A stretch of 64,000 bases of DNA from positions 12,634 to 76,633 of the forward strand of contig CAZSZO010000016.1 in assembly GCA_964611125.1 (NCBI GenBank). Direction: 5' to 3'. The position numbers and the translations under genes are program-made. Below are positions 27,201 to 35,105 of this stretch, piece by piece. The notes beneath the pieces are model-generated. The model saw nothing but the letters and a program-made list of their open reading frames with translations. It searched no databases and was not told where the DNA came from. Every line of letters begins with the position of its first letter. Positions within the stretch are counted from its first letter, which is position 1. The DNA is from JAEUIX01 sp964611125 (GTDB taxonomy: Bacteria; Planctomycetota; Phycisphaerae; Phycisphaerales; UBA1924).

Positions 27201-27490
27201 CTCCGACTGAGAAGGCCAAACGCGAGAGGTCGGCGGCAAGCGGCCACCGTGCAAAACCCGATCGCATCGCCGCTGCGGTCGCGGCGGGAGAGGCGCCTGA
27301 GAACCCAGCAAGCATAGGTAAGTGACTGCTCACCTGCAATGCCGCGCCTTGATTAGTCCTGCGAACCCCTCCGCCGATGGGTTCGTTTTCACATGTGCAC
27401 CCGTGAGAGTCCCCGTTTCGTAAGGGGTTATCGGAACGAGCAAACGCCGAACCCTGGGCCCCGCCAAGGCTCCGCCGCTATCCTCCGCCA

Positions 27491-27859
27491 ATGGTCGTGT
27501 TCAAGGAGTTCAAGTTCGAGGCCGCGCACAGCCTGCCGCAGTTGCCCGAGGGGCACAAGTGCCGGCGGATGCATGGTCACTCCTACCGCGTGCGGGTTGC
27601 GGTGCGCGGGCCGGTCCGGGCCGACCTGGGCTGGGTGATGGACTTTGACGAGATCCGGCGCGCGGTGGAGCCGCTGGTGGACCGGCTCGACCACCAGATT
27701 CTGAACGATGTGGACGGGATGGGGATCTCCACCTCCGAGGGGCTCTGCCTGTGGTTCTGGCGCCGCCTGAAACCCGCCCTCCCCGGGCTGACCCGGGTCG
27801 AGGTGTGGGAAACGGCGACATCCGGCGCGGCATACGAGGGCGAGGACGAGACCGCCTAG
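27491..27859 (+). CDS. queD: 6-carboxy-5,6,7,8-tetrahydropterin synthase
   Basis: 122 residues. QueD converts dihydroneopterin triphosphate to 6-carboxytetrahydropterin in queuosine/7-deazaguanine synthesis. Visible: zinc histidines in FEAAHSLP and MHGHSYR, the catalytic Cys in GHKCRRMHGH, the Asp-His pair in RLDHQILND, and the Glu in VEVWETATSGAAY. All key residues of the QueD type are present, unlike the partial PTPS paralogue at 63799. No other queuosine gene is next to it. Confidence 0.92.
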   Translation: MVVFKEFKFEAAHSLPQLPEGHKCRRMHGHSYRVRVAVRGPVRADLGWVMDFDEIRRAVEPLVDRLDHQILNDVDGMGISTSEGLCLWFWRRLKPALPGLTRVEVWETATSGAAYEGEDETA

Positions 27860-27948
27860 GCCCCGCCGTCCCCGCGCCCTGCAAGGGCCCCCCCCGGCCC
27901 CCATGCCCGCCCTCGGGCCCGCCCCCGGGCCCCGAACCTTCACCCCTG

Positions 27949-29007
27949 TCAATCCTCCGGGATGTGGTCGCTGGTCACGACCTTGCGGAACGCCGCGCGC
28001 AGCCGCTTGGTGATCGGCCCTTCGACGCCGTGGCCGAGGCGGAGGTCGTCAATCTGGGTGACGGCGATGATCTCCGCCGCGGACCCGGTGAGGAACACCT
28101 CGTCGCTCGACATGATCTCCTCGGTGCGCATGTTCTTCATGGTGCAGGGGATGCCCATGTCGGTGCAGAGGTCGATGACGAAGCGGCGGGTGATCCCCTC
28201 GAGGATGCCGCTCTCGCTGGGCGGGGTGAAGACCTTGCCGTCGCGGATGACGAAGATGTTGTCGCCGGTGCACTCGCAGACAAAGCCGTCGGTGTTGAGC
28301 ATGATGGCCTCGTCGCAGCCCTGGTCGATGGCCTCCACCTTGGCCAGGATGTTGTTGAGGTAGTTCAGGCTCTTCACGCGCGGGTCGAGGCAGGCGATGG
28401 GCGTGCGGGGCCGCTTGGCGACGATGATCCGCATCCCCTTCTCGTACTGCTCAGGCCCGTAAAGGGCGATCTGGTCGGCGATGCAGATGACCCCCGCGAC
28501 CGGGCACTTGCGCGGGTCAAGCCCGAGCGTGCCGAAGCCGCGCGAGACCACCAGGCGGATGTACCCGTCCTGAATCTCGTTGACCTCCACACAGTCGCGC
28601 AAGATCTGGACCATCTCGTCCCGCGAGACAGGGATCTTCAACCGAAGCGCCTCGGCGGACCGCCACAACCGCTCCATGTGCTGGCCGCACTTGAAGATCT
28701 TGCCCCGGTAGATCCGGATCCCCTCGAACACCCCGTCTCCGTAGAGCAGCCCGTGGTCGTAGACGCTGATAACCGCATGGCTCTTGCTGACCATGTGCCC
28801 GTTGACGTAGATGTACGGGCGGTCGACCTTGGGGCGGCCGGCCTCGAAGACCTTGGCCGTGGAGTGCGGCCCGATCAGCGACTTCACCCGCGCCGCGGCC
28901 CGCGTCTGCTTGCGCGGGGCGGGGGCGGCGCCGTTCCGGCGGCTGGCGGGGGACGCCTTGGCGGCGGCCTTGACGGGGGTCTTCTTGGGAGCGGACTTGA
29001 CCTTCAT
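27949..29007 (-). CDS. ilvE: Branched-chain amino acid aminotransferase (class IV, IlvE type) with basic N-terminal tail
   Basis: 352 residues. PLP-dependent transfer between branched-chain amino acids and 2-oxoglutarate. Core from about residue 60: YIYVNGHMVSKSHAVISVYDHGLLYGDGVFEGIR, PLP lysine in DPRVKSLNYLNNILAK, then EAIMLNTDGFVCECTGDNIFVI and the PLP-binding SGILEGITRRFV. Before it is a ~55-residue Lys/Ala/Pro-rich extension absent from typical IlvE. The start is supported by GGAGG five bases before the ATG (minus strand GGAGGTTCCC-ATG), so the tail is probably translated. A 16-bp GC palindrome (29021-29036) lies in the leader. Confidence 0.9.
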   Translation of the reverse strand: MKVKSAPKKTPVKAAAKASPASRRNGAAPAPRKQTRAAARVKSLIGPHSTAKVFEAGRPKVDRPYIYVNGHMVSKSHAVISVYDHGLLYGDGVFEGIRIYRGKIFKCGQHMERLWRSAEALRLKIPVSRDEMVQILRDCVEVNEIQDGYIRLVVSRGFGTLGLDPRKCPVAGVICIADQIALYGPEQYEKGMRIIVAKRPRTPIACLDPRVKSLNYLNNILAKVEAIDQGCDEAIMLNTDGFVCECTGDNIFVIRDGKVFTPPSESGILEGITRRFVIDLCTDMGIPCTMKNMRTEEIMSSDEVFLTGSAAEIIAVTQIDDLRLGHGVEGPITKRLRAAFRKVVTSDHIPED

Positions 29008-29300
29008 GGGAACCTCCGTCGGCGGCCCGGGCCGCCGCGCTGCGGTGCGGTCGTGACCAGTATTCAGGCCGGGAATCGGCCTCTGGCCAGACGCAGTTTA
29101 GCGGAAACTTCCCCGAGGGCAAACGGGCATTTCGAAGTCGGCCAGCATACCTAGACAAGCGACTGGTGAGAGGCAACCACTCGCCAGCGTTCAGCGGCTC
29201 GCTCGCGCGCAGCTCTTCACGCTTCTCGGGACGTAACCGCTGCTCGCGACTGACGGCCTCGCGGGGCGATGTCACGCGTGATGCAGCACGCCCGCGGCGG

Positions 29301-29669
29301 TCAGTCGGCGATGCTGTCCAGGTCGAAAGGACCAGCCGCGCCCCGGCCGGTCAGCACCCGCTCGACCGCCGAGCGGTAGGCCGCCCACAGGGCCCGCTCG
29401 CTGGCGAGGCGATCGCGGCCCTCTCGTGTGAGCCGATAGACTTTTCCACGTCGGCCCGTGGCGGTGGTCTGCCACTCGCAATCGACCTGCCCGCCCCGCC
29501 GCAGCCGCTTGAGCGCCGGGTAGAGCGAGCCCTCCTCGATCACCAGCAGGCCGCCGCTCGCGCGTTCGATCCAGCGGGCGATGGCATAGCCGTGAGCGGG
29601 TCCGAGGGCGAGCGTCCCGAGCACCAGCGCATCGAGCGTCCCCTGGAGCACCTGCGGGCGGATGGTCAT
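29301..29669 (-). CDS. PadR-family transcriptional regulator
   Basis: 122 residues. A winged helix of the PadR type: LQGTLDALVLGTLALGPAHGYAIARWIE, the recognition region EEGSLYPALKRLRRGGQVDCEW, and the wing GRRGKVYRLTREGRDRL. PadR proteins usually repress their own and nearby genes and release DNA on binding phenolics or toxic compounds. A palindrome lies 10 bp upstream of the start codon (29679-29699). The gene downstream on the same strand is ilvE; the gene upstream is AhpD-like. Confidence 0.9.
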   Translation of the reverse strand: MTIRPQVLQGTLDALVLGTLALGPAHGYAIARWIERASGGLLVIEEGSLYPALKRLRRGGQVDCEWQTTATGRRGKVYRLTREGRDRLASERALWAAYRSAVERVLTGRGAAGPFDLDSIAD

Positions 29670-29678
29670 GCGTGGAGT

Positions 29679-29717
29679 ATACCTAGCATGACAAGGTATG
29701 CTGTATGAAACGTTTCA
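29679..29717. promoter_or_regulatory. Two operator-like palindromes upstream of the PadR gene
   Basis: ATACCT (29679-29684) and AGGTAT (29694-29699) form a 9-bp-spaced inverted repeat overlapping the leader of the PadR gene, a typical place for an autoregulatory site. TGAAACGTTTCA (29706-29717) is a perfect 12-bp palindrome centred on CG, the pattern bound by LacI-family regulators. No LacI-type gene is in the window, so the binding protein is unknown. Confidence 0.5.
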
Positions 29718-29762
29718 GATGTGAAAGTGGGCGAGCGACAACAGCCGGAAAGGCGCATCGCC

Positions 29763-30197
29763 TCACCCGGGCTGGCCGGGCCCGCCGCGCCGGTCGAGCC
29801 GCCGCACCGCTTCGTCCATGAAGTCCACCGCCCGCCGCAGATGAGGGATCACGATGGAGCCGCCCACGATCAGGGCGATGTCGAACACCTCCCATAACTC
29901 CTGCTCGGTGCACCCGACCTTCAAGCACTGGTCGATGTGGTACGCGATGCAGTCATCGCAGCGCAGCACCATCGACGCCGAGAGGCCGAGCATCTCTTTG
30001 GTCTTGGCGTCCAGGGCGCCAGGCTTGTAGCAGGCCCCGTCAAGACTGAAGAACCGCTTGGTGTTCAGCGTCCCGCTTCCCCCTCCCCCGCCCCCTCCGG
30101 CCTCCCCGGCCTCCCCCCCCCGGGGCGACGGATCGCGGCCCAGAATGCGCTGATTGAGACGGGTCCGGAACGCCTGAAACTCTTCGTATCGGCTCAT
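29763..30197 (-). CDS. AhpD-like / carboxymuconolactone decarboxylase family protein
   Basis: 144 residues with the CMD/AhpD core: AKTKEMLGLSASMVLRCDDCIAYHIDQCLKVG, carrying the CxxC...H redox pattern, and IALIVGGSIVIPHLRRAV. AhpD-type proteins are thiol-based peroxidase partners; others are decarboxylases. Between residues 24 and 42 there is a Gly-rich insert encoded by C-runs (about 30082-30122) that interrupts the N-terminal helix region. The start was set at the ATG at 30197 (MSRYEEFQAF). Confidence 0.8.
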   Translation of the reverse strand: MSRYEEFQAFRTRLNQRILGRDPSPRGGEAGEAGGGGGGGSGTLNTKRFFSLDGACYKPGALDAKTKEMLGLSASMVLRCDDCIAYHIDQCLKVGCTEQELWEVFDIALIVGGSIVIPHLRRAVDFMDEAVRRLDRRGGPGQPG

Positions 30198-30348
30198 GGA
30201 ATCGAGCGTAGTCGCGAGCGGCGGCGGGCGCAACCACACAGCATGCAGCACCGGCACACAGCACACAAGGCGCCAGGCGCGCGCTGGGCCGAGCGGTGAT
30301 CCGGCGCTCCCAGCGTTCAAGCGGTCCAAGCGCTCCAGGCCTGCTGGT

Positions 30349-31665
30349 ATGCTCTTGAGTATGCCACTCCTCCGCCTTGCCGCGTTCGCCGCACTCTCGA
30401 TTCTCGCCGGGTGTTCCGCGGCCCGTCTCGATGCCGGCCTGCCCGGCGCCAGTCTGCAGCTCCAGCCCGCCCCCGCCCAGACACCCGGGACGCCCAGGAC
30501 GCCCGGGGCCACAGCGCCCACTTCCCCGCCGGCTTCACCCCCCGCCGACACCCGCGCCGCGATCGCCAAGGGCGTCGAGCTCCTCCTCGCCATGCAGGAG
30601 TCGCTCGGCGCCCCCACCCCCACCCCCAACCCCGCCCCCGCCCCCGACCCTGAGGGCTTCGCGGCCTCCGAATGGCCCTACGAAGGCGTCTATAAGGTCG
30701 GCGGCAAGATCCCCATCGGCTACCGCGTCGGCTGCACCGCGATCTGCGCCGTCACGCTGCTCAAGGCGCCCGGCTACGACGGCGACAAGCCCCGTCAGGA
30801 GGCTGTGGCCCGCGCGCTGAAGTTCGTCGCCGCCGCCCGCAACCACCCGCTGATGAGCGAGCAGAACTACTCCGGCGGCTACGACGTCCGCTGCTGGGGC
30901 TACATCTACGCCGTGCGCTTCCTGTGCGCCCTCAAGACCGCCTCGGCCATCCCCGAGGGCCAGGCCGCGGAGGCCGATCTCGCGTGCCGCTGGTACCTCA
31001 GCGCCCTCCACGCCCTCGAGATGCCCCGCACCGGCGGCTGGAACTACGCCCGCCCCGAAGGTCGCCAGACCCCCGGCGCCCCGTCCCCCTTCATGACCGC
31101 GCCCGCCCTGCGGGCCCTCTTCGAGGCCGCCGCGGCGGGCTACCCCGTCGACGGCGCCGTCGTCGCACGCGGGCTCGAAAGCCTCGAGAAGGCCCGGGCC
31201 GCCTCCGGCGCCTTCGCGTACGCCGGCGTCGCTGACAAGCGGGCCGATCTCGTGCCCGGGGCCACCGGCCGCATGCTCGCCAGCGAATCGACATTGCTCC
31301 TCGCCGGGCGCTCCAGCGTCGCCAATGTGCGCGCGGCCCTTGACGCCTTCATCGTGCACTGGAAGTGGCTCGAAGCCCGCCGCCAGCAGCAGGGCACGCA
31401 CATCCCGCCCTACCAGATCGCGCCGTACTACGTCATGTACGCCCACGCCGCGGCGGGCGAGGCCATCGAGCTCCTCCCCAAGCCCGAGCGCGCCGAGTAC
31501 CGCCGCCGCTTCAATGAGCTCCTCTTCTCCATCCGCGACGAAGGCGGAACCTGGAACGACCGGGTCTTCAAGCGCTCCGCCAACTACGGCACCGCCTGCG
31601 CCCTCACCGCCATGATGGCCCCCGATCAGCCCGCCCCCGCCGGGTGGCCCACCCCCGCCAGGTAG
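30349..31665 (+). CDS. Lipoprotein with terpene-cyclase/prenyltransferase-like alpha-toroid repeats
   Basis: 438 residues. The signal peptide ends in a lipobox (LSILAGCSA), then a ~45-residue Pro/Thr-rich linker. The rest shows helical-hairpin repeats with Gly-Gly-x-(W/Y/F) motifs (NYSGGYDVRCWGYIYAVRFLCAL, TGGWNYARPEG) and a final RSANYGTACALTAM, as in prenyltransferase/squalene-hopene-cyclase-like secreted planctomycete proteins. There is no DxDD cyclase motif, so catalysis is doubtful and a surface or binding role is as likely. Start at 30349; 30361 is an alternative. Confidence 0.75.
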   Translation: MLLSMPLLRLAAFAALSILAGCSAARLDAGLPGASLQLQPAPAQTPGTPRTPGATAPTSPPASPPADTRAAIAKGVELLLAMQESLGAPTPTPNPAPAPDPEGFAASEWPYEGVYKVGGKIPIGYRVGCTAICAVTLLKAPGYDGDKPRQEAVARALKFVAAARNHPLMSEQNYSGGYDVRCWGYIYAVRFLCALKTASAIPEGQAAEADLACRWYLSALHALEMPRTGGWNYARPEGRQTPGAPSPFMTAPALRALFEAAAAGYPVDGAVVARGLESLEKARAASGAFAYAGVADKRADLVPGATGRMLASESTLLLAGRSSVANVRAALDAFIVHWKWLEARRQQQGTHIPPYQIAPYYVMYAHAAAGEAIELLPKPERAEYRRRFNELLFSIRDEGGTWNDRVFKRSANYGTACALTAMMAPDQPAPAGWPTPAR

Positions 31666-31677
31666 CCCCGCCAGGCC

Positions 31678-32763
31678 CTACGCCTCCGCGTTCGCGCCCG
31701 GGAACAGGAACGCCTCGGCGAACCCGCCCGTCTCCCACACATAGCGCTCCAGCGCCACCCGGCGGGCGATCGCACCCTGCTCGCGCCGCCACGCCGCGTC
31801 CCGCACCATCCGGCTCACCGCCGAGATCATCGCCTCGTGCGTCCCGCACGCGAACCCGCCCCCCGCATCCAGCTTCTCGGCCAGCACCGGCAGTTCCGAC
31901 GCCACGATCGGCAGCTCGCACAGCATCCCCTGCACCATCGCCTGCGAGAAAGTCTCCTCGGGCCCGAAGGATGGGACCATCATCGCGTCCATCCGGCGCA
32001 GAAAGCCCGGCACCTCGCCGGGTTGCATCCACGGCTCAACCGTCACGCAGCCATCCTGCACCGCCGGCGGCTTTCCCTGGTAGCTCGCCAGATGCAGCCG
32101 CGCCTTCGCCCGCACGTCCGCCGGCAGCCCCGCAAACACCTTGATCGCCCGCTCCGCCCCCTTCCACGCGTTGTCCAGCTTGCCGATCAGGCAGAACCGC
32201 ACGAAGTCGTCCCGAGGCCGCTCAATTCTGGGCGTAAAGTCCCCGGCGTTGGCGATGCCGTAGCACACCCTCACCCGCGCCCGCAGATCGGGCGGGAACT
32301 GCTCCGCCACATGCCGGCTCACCGCCGTCAGCACGCACCCCCACCGCCGCAGCGCAGGAATGACCCCCGGCCGCGGCGCCCGGTTCGCCTGCAGCACCAG
32401 CCGCCGCACCAGCCCGCGGGCCCGCAGAATGTCCACCATCGGCCCCACGCCCCGCGCCGGGTTCCCCAAAAACGTGCAGTCGTACGCCCGCGCGCGCTTC
32501 CCCGCCCCGGGCGTCAGCACCGCCGCCGCGAGCCCGTTCAGGATCGGCTTCCGCAGCCCAGGCGTGTACACCACCCGCGGCATCGCCCCGCCCCAATGCT
32601 CCTCGAAGCGCTCCCGCCAGGTGCGCTCCGCCGCGACCGTCACCTCAACGCCCAACTCCACCAGTTGCCGCACCAGCAGCAGATCAAACACCTGCACCCC
32701 ACGCAACGGCTTCCGCCGCCGATCCGCCAGAAACGTCGGCGCCAGGTAGAGAAGCGACGGCAT
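31678..32763 (-). CDS. Glycosyltransferase, GT4-like (GT-B fold)
   Basis: 361 residues. N-terminal half: LLYLAPTFLADRRRKPLRGVQVF, then VLTAVSRHVAEQFPPDLRARVRVCYGIANAGDF. C-terminal half: FCLIGKLDNAWKGAERAIKVFAGLP, MMVPSFGPEETFSQAMVQGML and CELPIVASELPVLAEKLD, the donor-binding E-x7-E region of family 4. It probably transfers a sugar in cell-surface polysaccharide synthesis; donor and acceptor unknown. A second sugar-transferase gene follows upstream on the same strand, separated by an inverted-repeat element. The start is at 32763 (MPSLLYLAP). Confidence 0.82.
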   Translation of the reverse strand: MPSLLYLAPTFLADRRRKPLRGVQVFDLLLVRQLVELGVEVTVAAERTWRERFEEHWGGAMPRVVYTPGLRKPILNGLAAAVLTPGAGKRARAYDCTFLGNPARGVGPMVDILRARGLVRRLVLQANRAPRPGVIPALRRWGCVLTAVSRHVAEQFPPDLRARVRVCYGIANAGDFTPRIERPRDDFVRFCLIGKLDNAWKGAERAIKVFAGLPADVRAKARLHLASYQGKPPAVQDGCVTVEPWMQPGEVPGFLRRMDAMMVPSFGPEETFSQAMVQGMLCELPIVASELPVLAEKLDAGGGFACGTHEAMISAVSRMVRDAAWRREQGAIARRVALERYVWETGGFAEAFLFPGANAEA

Positions 32764-32778
32764 CCCCGAGCGTACACA

Positions 32779-32955
32779 GCACACAGCACACATGCAGCCC
32801 GACCGTCAGGGAGGGCGTTCGGAGGAGTCCCACGGCACAGGGCGCGGTCGGGAAAAGCTCAATGTTCAAACTTTGAACTTCTCCGGCCGCGCGGCGTGCA
32901 GCGACGTTCTCCGGAACGCCCTCCCTGACGGTCGGGCTGTATGTCTGCTGTGTGC
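32779..32955. repeat. Long inverted-repeat element (MITE/REP-like)
   Basis: A 26-bp block (32795-32820) is repeated perfectly in reverse at 32914-32939. With the outward 16 bp on each side (14 of 16 matching) the arms are about 42 bp (32779-32820 and 32914-32955). The 93-bp centre contains the palindrome GTTCAAACTTTGAAC. It carries no ORF of note. A related single arm is at 61658-61681. Confidence 0.78.
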
Positions 32956-32979
32956 TCTCGCCCCCCGCTCCGCCAACCC

Positions 32980-34005
32980 TTACTTCGCCGGCCGCAGCGC
33001 CCCCGCCGACAGGTCGATCTCCGGCTCGAACCGCCCACCCTCTCCCCCGCCCCCCACCCGCTCGGCCTGTTCCAGGGCCATCGCGGCGGTCTCCAGGGTC
33101 CGGGCCACCGGATACCCCGAGTACACCCAGTCCAGGCCATCCTCGCTCGGCGGCGGGCCGAACTGCCACGCCACGCCGCCGGCCCTGAACATCGCCCACG
33201 CCGTGAACGTGCTCATCGGCCCCACCACCATCTTCAGCCGGCTCATGCGCGCCAGGTCCTGAATGGGGCTCCCGCCGCTGATCACCACATCGAGCCCCGG
33301 AAACTCCTCGGCCCGGCGGGCCTCATCGGCAAAGATCACAAACCCCACCGGCCGAGCCACCCCGCCCGGCCCCCCCGATCCGGCCAGCCGCTCCGCCGCG
33401 GCCCGCATCTGCGCGTTGTACGTCGCCAGCGAGTGCAGGTGCTTGCCCCCGAGGAACTCGCCGTAATCGCGCCCCCGAATGTGCGCGCCGATCCACCGCC
33501 GCGCCGGGTCAAGGCCCGCGATGAACCGCTCGGCGTCCGCTTCCACATCGGGCTGGGGCGTGGTCGCCCGCAGGATCTCCTCGCGGTGCTTCCGCACGCC
33601 CACGGGGTTGAAGAACCGCCACGCCAGCATGAACAGCCGCCGCTTCCGCCTCACGCCCGCATCCGGAAATCCCGGCTGCGTCGGCGGCAGCGCCACCGCC
33701 GAGCACCCCGACGGCTTGCGCACCACCCCCGGCAGCAGGTGCAGCTTCGCGGGCGCCCGCAACCACGCCGCCAGACGGGCCTGCCGGCGCTCGCGAAGCT
33801 CCCGCGGCCAGTCGACGGGCGAGGGGTCGTTGGGCGAGATCAGCTTCTGCCCCGCCAAAGCCGGGAAAAGCTCGGCGTAGCGATAGAACGTCGGGCAGTA
33901 GAGCTTCGCCCCTTCCTCCAGGCACCACGCGTACGCCGCCGCAAAGAACATCAGCCGGTTGCCCAGCTGGCCCTTGTGCCGATCGATGATCCAGAGCTCG
34001 CGCAT
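32980..34005 (-). CDS. Fucosyltransferase-like glycosyltransferase (GT11/GT23-related)
   Basis: 341 residues. GQLGNRLMFFAAAYAWCLE at the N-terminus and the basic motif GAHIRGRDYGEFL (HxRxxDY) in the middle are the conserved points of alpha-1,2/1,6-fucosyltransferase-like enzymes. FVIFADEARRAEEFP and MVVGPMSTFTAWAMFRAG follow as in that group. It likely adds a deoxysugar to a surface glycan together with the GT4 enzyme downstream. Donor specificity cannot be read from the sequence. Confidence 0.65.
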   Translation of the reverse strand: MRELWIIDRHKGQLGNRLMFFAAAYAWCLEEGAKLYCPTFYRYAELFPALAGQKLISPNDPSPVDWPRELRERRQARLAAWLRAPAKLHLLPGVVRKPSGCSAVALPPTQPGFPDAGVRRKRRLFMLAWRFFNPVGVRKHREEILRATTPQPDVEADAERFIAGLDPARRWIGAHIRGRDYGEFLGGKHLHSLATYNAQMRAAAERLAGSGGPGGVARPVGFVIFADEARRAEEFPGLDVVISGGSPIQDLARMSRLKMVVGPMSTFTAWAMFRAGGVAWQFGPPPSEDGLDWVYSGYPVARTLETAAMALEQAERVGGGGEGGRFEPEIDLSAGALRPAK

Positions 34006-34026
34006 CGGATCACCCGCCGCCCGCGC

Positions 34027-34938
34027 TCAACCCAGCGCCGCCGCGCCCGCGATGATCTCCGACAGCTCGGTGGTGATCTGCGCCTGGCGAGCCCGGTTGA
34101 AGTCGCGCGTCAGCAGCTTCCGCATCTTGCCCGCGTTGTCGGTCGCGGCCTTCATCGCCACCATGCGGGCCACGTGCTCGCTCACCACCGCGTCGTTGAA
34201 GCACTGGAAGAGCACCGCCTTCACCGTCGCAGGCAGCAGGTCCCCCAGCAGCTCCTCGGCCCGCGGGCTGAACTCATAGAGCATGCTCGCCGTCGGCTTG
34301 GGCTCAGCCGGGGCGCCGCCCTTGGCCCCCGACACCTTCAGCTCCGCCGGCTTGAGGGGCAGCAGCTGCAGGATCTCCGGCGCCTGACGGCCCGCCGAGA
34401 TGAACCGCATGTACACCACCCGCACCGAGCTGATCTCTCCGGCCACGTAGCGGTCGATGTACCCCTGCGCGATCTTCTCCACGCGCTCGTACGTCGGCTT
34501 GTCGCCCGTGGCGTGCTGCTCGGCCACCTTGACCCCGGCGTAGCGGAAGAAGCTGCCGCCCTTCTTGCCCACGACCTCCACCGCGCCGCTCTTGGCCGCC
34601 GCGTGGTTGCGGAACCAGGTCATCGCCGTCCGCAGGATTGAACCGTTGTACGGCCCGCACAGCCCCCGGTCGCTCGTCATGACCAGCGTCAGCTCCGTCG
34701 CCCCGGGCTTCAGCTTCGCCGGGCCGGCGATCAGCGGGTGCGTCAGCTCGCCCCCCGCCACCGTCGACGCGAGCTCCGTCACCAGGCCGAACAGCCCCTC
34801 GGTATAGGGCTTGGTCGCCGTCGCCGCGGCCTGCGCGCGGGCGAACTTGCTGGTGGCGATCATCTGCATCGTCTTGGTGATGCGGCGGATGTTGCCCACC
34901 GCCTTGATCCGCTTCTTGATCTCGCGTGTCTTCGCCAT
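34027..34938 (-). CDS. atpG: F-type ATP synthase gamma subunit
   Basis: 303 residues. Rotor shaft of F1. The N-terminal helix REIKKRIKAVGNIRRITKTMQMIATSKF, the central LTLVMTSDRGLCGPYNG and the C-terminal helix ARMVAMKAATDNAGKMRKLLTRDFNRARQAQIT are all conserved. A Gly/Lys-rich insert lies near residue 205-215. The start at 34938 is set by the family N-terminus MAKTREIKKR. Neighbours are a glycosyltransferase and a prenyltransferase; none of the other ATP synthase genes is near. Confidence 0.95.
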   Translation of the reverse strand: MAKTREIKKRIKAVGNIRRITKTMQMIATSKFARAQAAATATKPYTEGLFGLVTELASTVAGGELTHPLIAGPAKLKPGATELTLVMTSDRGLCGPYNGSILRTAMTWFRNHAAAKSGAVEVVGKKGGSFFRYAGVKVAEQHATGDKPTYERVEKIAQGYIDRYVAGEISSVRVVYMRFISAGRQAPEILQLLPLKPAELKVSGAKGGAPAEPKPTASMLYEFSPRAEELLGDLLPATVKAVLFQCFNDAVVSEHVARMVAMKAATDNAGKMRKLLTRDFNRARQAQITTELSEIIAGAAALG

Positions 34939-35105
34939 AAGGAGCGAAGGGTAGACGCCGGCGACCGCCCCGGCGCGTCCGCCTCCAGCCAGCCGCCGCC
35001 CGCCGCCCCCCCAGCTCACCCGCGATCAGGATCGTTCGGAATCAGTTCGCACTGCCCGATGACGACCCCGGTCGCGCACGCCCCGGCGCCGACTACCCTC
35101 AGCCA

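Noticed and set aside
27312..27490. Possible riboswitch or tRNA in front of queD
   Set aside because: There is one short CCCC/GGGG stem only. I could not form a preQ1-type pseudoknot or a cloverleaf with conserved bases.
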